Source: Oceanobacillus neutriphilus (GTDB lineage: Bacteria > Bacillota > Bacilli > Bacillales > Amphibacillaceae). From it: a stretch of 64,000 nucleotides of DNA. A program made the position numbers and the translations under genes. This document shows, piece after piece, positions 62,138 through 64,000 of the stretch. The DNA lies in the NCBI RefSeq assembly GCF_014645515.1, contig NZ_BMLW01000015.1, forward strand, positions 62,001 to 126,000, written 5' to 3'. Positions within the stretch are counted from its first letter, which is position 1, and the number at the start of each line of letters is the position of its first letter. Under the pieces are notes generated by a model. It ran no database searches. It saw only the letters and a list, made by a program, of their open reading frames with translations, and was not told the origin of the DNA.

Positions 62138-62176
62138 TAGAGAAAGATTAAAGAAATGGAAAGGAGGTCCTTTACG

Positions 62177-62599
62177 GTGAGAGGTAGTAAACATCATCAA
62201 GGACAATTCAATCAAGGCTGGGGAAACCAACAGGTACAAGGAGCTTCTATGAATGGCATGAATGGAAATGGGAACTGCAATAATATGTCACAGCAAATGC
62301 CAATGCAGCAAATGCCGCAACAACAAATGCAGCCGGAATTTTGTGCTCCACAAGTATCACCTACACAACAAGGCCCGACACAAGTATCTCCAACAAAGCA
62401 ATACGTAAAAACAAACGTTTCTAATACTGAGGTAAAGCATGTACATCCTAGTCACACTACAAACGTTAACAAGCATATGACAACACACAAACACTATTTT
62501 CCTCATACAGAATCTGTTGTAAATGATATTAAAGAACAGCATATTATGTGCGGAAAACCGCATCATCCTTGCCCACCCCAAGGCCCTTGTGGATGCTGA
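62177..62599 (+). CDS. CotD-family inner spore coat protein
   Basis: 140 residues from GTG 62177 (AAAGGAGG 8 bases upstream; the in-frame ATG at 62156 lies before that SD). Low-complexity Gln/Asn/Gly/Met N-terminal half (QQMPMQQMPQQQM), then VKHVHPSHTTNVNKH, HKHYFPHTESV and a Cys/Pro end (CGKPHHPCPPQGPCGC), the typical CotD build. Made late in the mother cell and placed in the inner coat. Confidence 0.9.
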   Translation: MRGSKHHQGQFNQGWGNQQVQGASMNGMNGNGNCNNMSQQMPMQQMPQQQMQPEFCAPQVSPTQQGPTQVSPTKQYVKTNVSNTEVKHVHPSHTTNVNKHMTTHKHYFPHTESVVNDIKEQHIMCGKPHHPCPPQGPCGC

Positions 62600-62620
62600 A
62601 GGATTAGGATCTGAATAAAA

Positions 62621-62668
62621 AATCATCAATTCGCAGTCTAATGTGATGCTGCGGATTGGTGATTTTTT
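62621..62668 (+). terminator. Terminator of the coat-protein gene
   Basis: A 16-bp stem aatcatcaattcgcag/ctgcggattggtgatt, then a T run. Confidence 0.9.
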
Positions 62669-62833
62669 TATGGATTTTGAGCAACCTATTATAGTCAGAA
62701 TGGACATGATAATTCGTCTGATTTATCTCATTATTAAGAAAAGAAAACGTGAGGGTTGGTTTCTATAGCGGAAATCCGTTATAATAAAAAAAGATTCATT
62801 TTAAATTTTTTAGTCAGAGAGGAAAGAGTATAT

Positions 62834-64000
62834 ATGAAGCAGGAAATTGGTGTTATTGGCCTAGCCGTGATGGGAAAAAATATTGCATTAAATATAGAAA
62901 GCCGAGGCTTTGCGGTGTCTGTTTTTAACCGTACCTATGAAAAGACAGAACACTTTATGGAAAACGAAGCAAAAGGAAAAAACTTCTATGGTGCAAAGAC
63001 GATTGAAGATTTTGTTCAATCTCTTGAGAAGCCCCGCAGAATTATGCTTATGGTGAAAGCTGGTCCTGCGACAGATGCAACGATCGCATCCCTGCAGCCA
63101 TATTTAGAGGATGGAGATGTCTTAATTGATGGCGGGAACACTCTCTATGAAGATACCATGCGCCGTAATGAAGAATTAGATAAAACAGGTATTCATTTCA
63201 TTGGAACTGGTGTATCCGGCGGGGAAGAAGGAGCTCTAAAGGGACCTTCTATGATGCCTGGCGGACAGAAAGAAGCCTATGATCTGGTTGCACCAATCTT
63301 TGAAGCTATTTCTGCCAAAGTAGATGGTGAGCCATGTGTTACTTACATTGGACCAAATGGTGCAGGGCACTTTGTGAAAATGGTTCATAATGGTATTGAA
63401 TATGGAGATATGCAGTTAATTGCTGAAGCCTATGACTTAATGAAGAATGTTGCCGGTTTAGATGCAAAAGAACTGCATGAGGTATTTAAAGAATGGAATA
63501 AAGGAGAGCTGGACAGCTTCCTGATTGAAATTACTGCAGAAATTTTCACGAAAATCGATGATGAAACCGGCAAGCCGTTGGTAGAAGTGATTCTTGATAA
63601 AGCGGGCCAAAAAGGTACAGGGAAATGGACAAGCAAAAACGCACTGGACTTAGGAGTACCACTTCCATTAATTACAGAGTCTGTGTTTGCCCGTTTTATT
63701 TCTTCCTTAAAAGAAGAACGTGTAAATGCAAGCAAAGTATTAACCGGCCCTGCTAAAGCAGAAGTATCAGAGAGCAAGGAAGAGCTTATCGAAGCAATCC
63801 GCCAGGCACTTTACATGAGTAAAATTGTTTCTTATGCACAAGGCTTTGCACAAATGCGCGCAGCTTCTGAAGAAAATAACTGGAACTTAAAATACGGTGA
63901 TATCGCAATGATTTGGCGCGGTGGATGTATTATCCGTGCAAACTTCCTGCAAAAAATCAAAGATGCTTATGATCGTGAGGCGGATCTGCCAAACCTTATG
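62834..64000 (+). CDS. gnd: 6-phosphogluconate dehydrogenase, decarboxylating (partial)
   Basis: 389 codons, cut by the window end (full length about 470). N-terminal Rossmann domain with [17 protein letters not shown] and NRT (NADP-type), signature [19 protein letters not shown], and catalytic Lys/His in [37 protein letters not shown] is in the all-helical domain. Oxidises 6-phosphogluconate to ribulose-5-phosphate in the pentose phosphate pathway. ATG 62834 with GAGAGGAAAG. Confidence 0.97.
   Translation, partial: MKQEIGVIGLAVMGKNIALNIESRGFAVSVFNRTYEKTEHFMENEAKGKNFYGAKTIEDFVQSLEKPRRIMLMVKAGPATDATIASLQPYLEDGDVLIDGGNTLYEDTMRRNEELDKTGIHFIGTGVSGGEEGALKGPSMMPGGQKEAYDLVAPIFEAISAKVDGEPCVTYIGPNGAGHFVKMVHNGIEYGDMQLIAEAYDLMKNVAGLDAKELHEVFKEWNKGELDSFLIEITAEIFTKIDDETGKPLVEVILDKAGQKGTGKWTSKNALDLGVPLPLITESVFARFISSLKEERVNASKVLTGPAKAEVSESKEELIEAIRQALYMSKIVSYAQGFAQMRAASEENNWNLKYGDIAMIWRGGCIIRANFLQKIKDAYDREADLPNLM

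Overview
The window is a low-GC, densely coded chromosomal segment of a spore-forming, motile-type Bacillaceae bacterium. Spore formation is indicated by a CotD-like coat protein with a sigma-K-like promoter. The best guess is an Oceanobacillus/Virgibacillus-type organism: gene content such as the ywnA/ywnB-like pair, licT-bglP-type control, paiAB, a CYP152-type P450, AdhE and LuxS resembles Bacillus relatives, but species cannot be fixed from sequence alone. No rRNA, tRNA, CRISPR array, intact insertion sequence or prophage was recognised. Both ends cut genes: a VanY-like carboxypeptidase at the left and 6-phosphogluconate dehydrogenase at the right.

Layout. 1-2.2 kb: vanR/vanS-like two-component system reading toward a vanY-like gene. 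2.6-6 kb: serine hydrolase, a repeat protein, and a divergent Rrf2 regulator/NAD(P)-binding protein pair with three matching operators. 6-10.5 kb: beta-glucoside operon (PTS EIIBCA, 6-phospho-beta-glucosidase, LicT-type antiterminator) with promoter, cre-like site, RAT and terminator all visible. 10.7-15.3 kb: MFS transporter, M20 peptidase, and an XRE-cupin/azlC/azlD operon. 15.5-21.7 kb: small gene, adhE with a perfect Rex operator, and a large MalT-like regulator. 22-27 kb: two lipoproteins, a membrane protein and a second two-component system. 27.7-31.7 kb: HigBA-like toxin-antitoxin, PadR regulator with palindromic operators, Pcp, an isochorismatase-fold hydrolase and a Fic protein. 31.9-35.8 kb: class V aminotransferase, HAD, VOC, ECF sigma factor and a frameshifted GNAT gene.

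35.8-46.2 kb is rich in transport and envelope-type functions: an ABC-2 exporter beside a MarR-paiA-paiB operon, an ECF sigma factor overlapping an ABC/FtsX exporter, and a PadR plus membrane-protein pair. 46.3-49.3 kb is a SAM-I riboswitch-controlled operon (short-chain dehydrogenase, NhaC-family transporter, LuxS). It ties methionine/SAM status to transport and to S-ribosylhomocysteine cleavage. 49.5-51 kb holds a LiaI/LiaH(PspA)-like pair and a truncated Rpn nuclease remnant. 51-53.2 kb has a TetR/AhpD-like divergent pair and a VOC protein. 53.7-58.1 kb is a sulfonate/nitrate-type ABC transporter, a LysR regulator and an ATC-hydrolase-like protein that together look like organosulfur scavenging. 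58.4-64 kb has a truncated aldolase, membrane proteins, the P450 peroxygenase, the coat protein and gnd.

The most interesting points are the S-box operon pairing LuxS with a dehydrogenase, an identical 18-bp direct-repeat box in front of two genes beside different OmpR-type systems, and the sulfur cluster with an ATC hydrolase.
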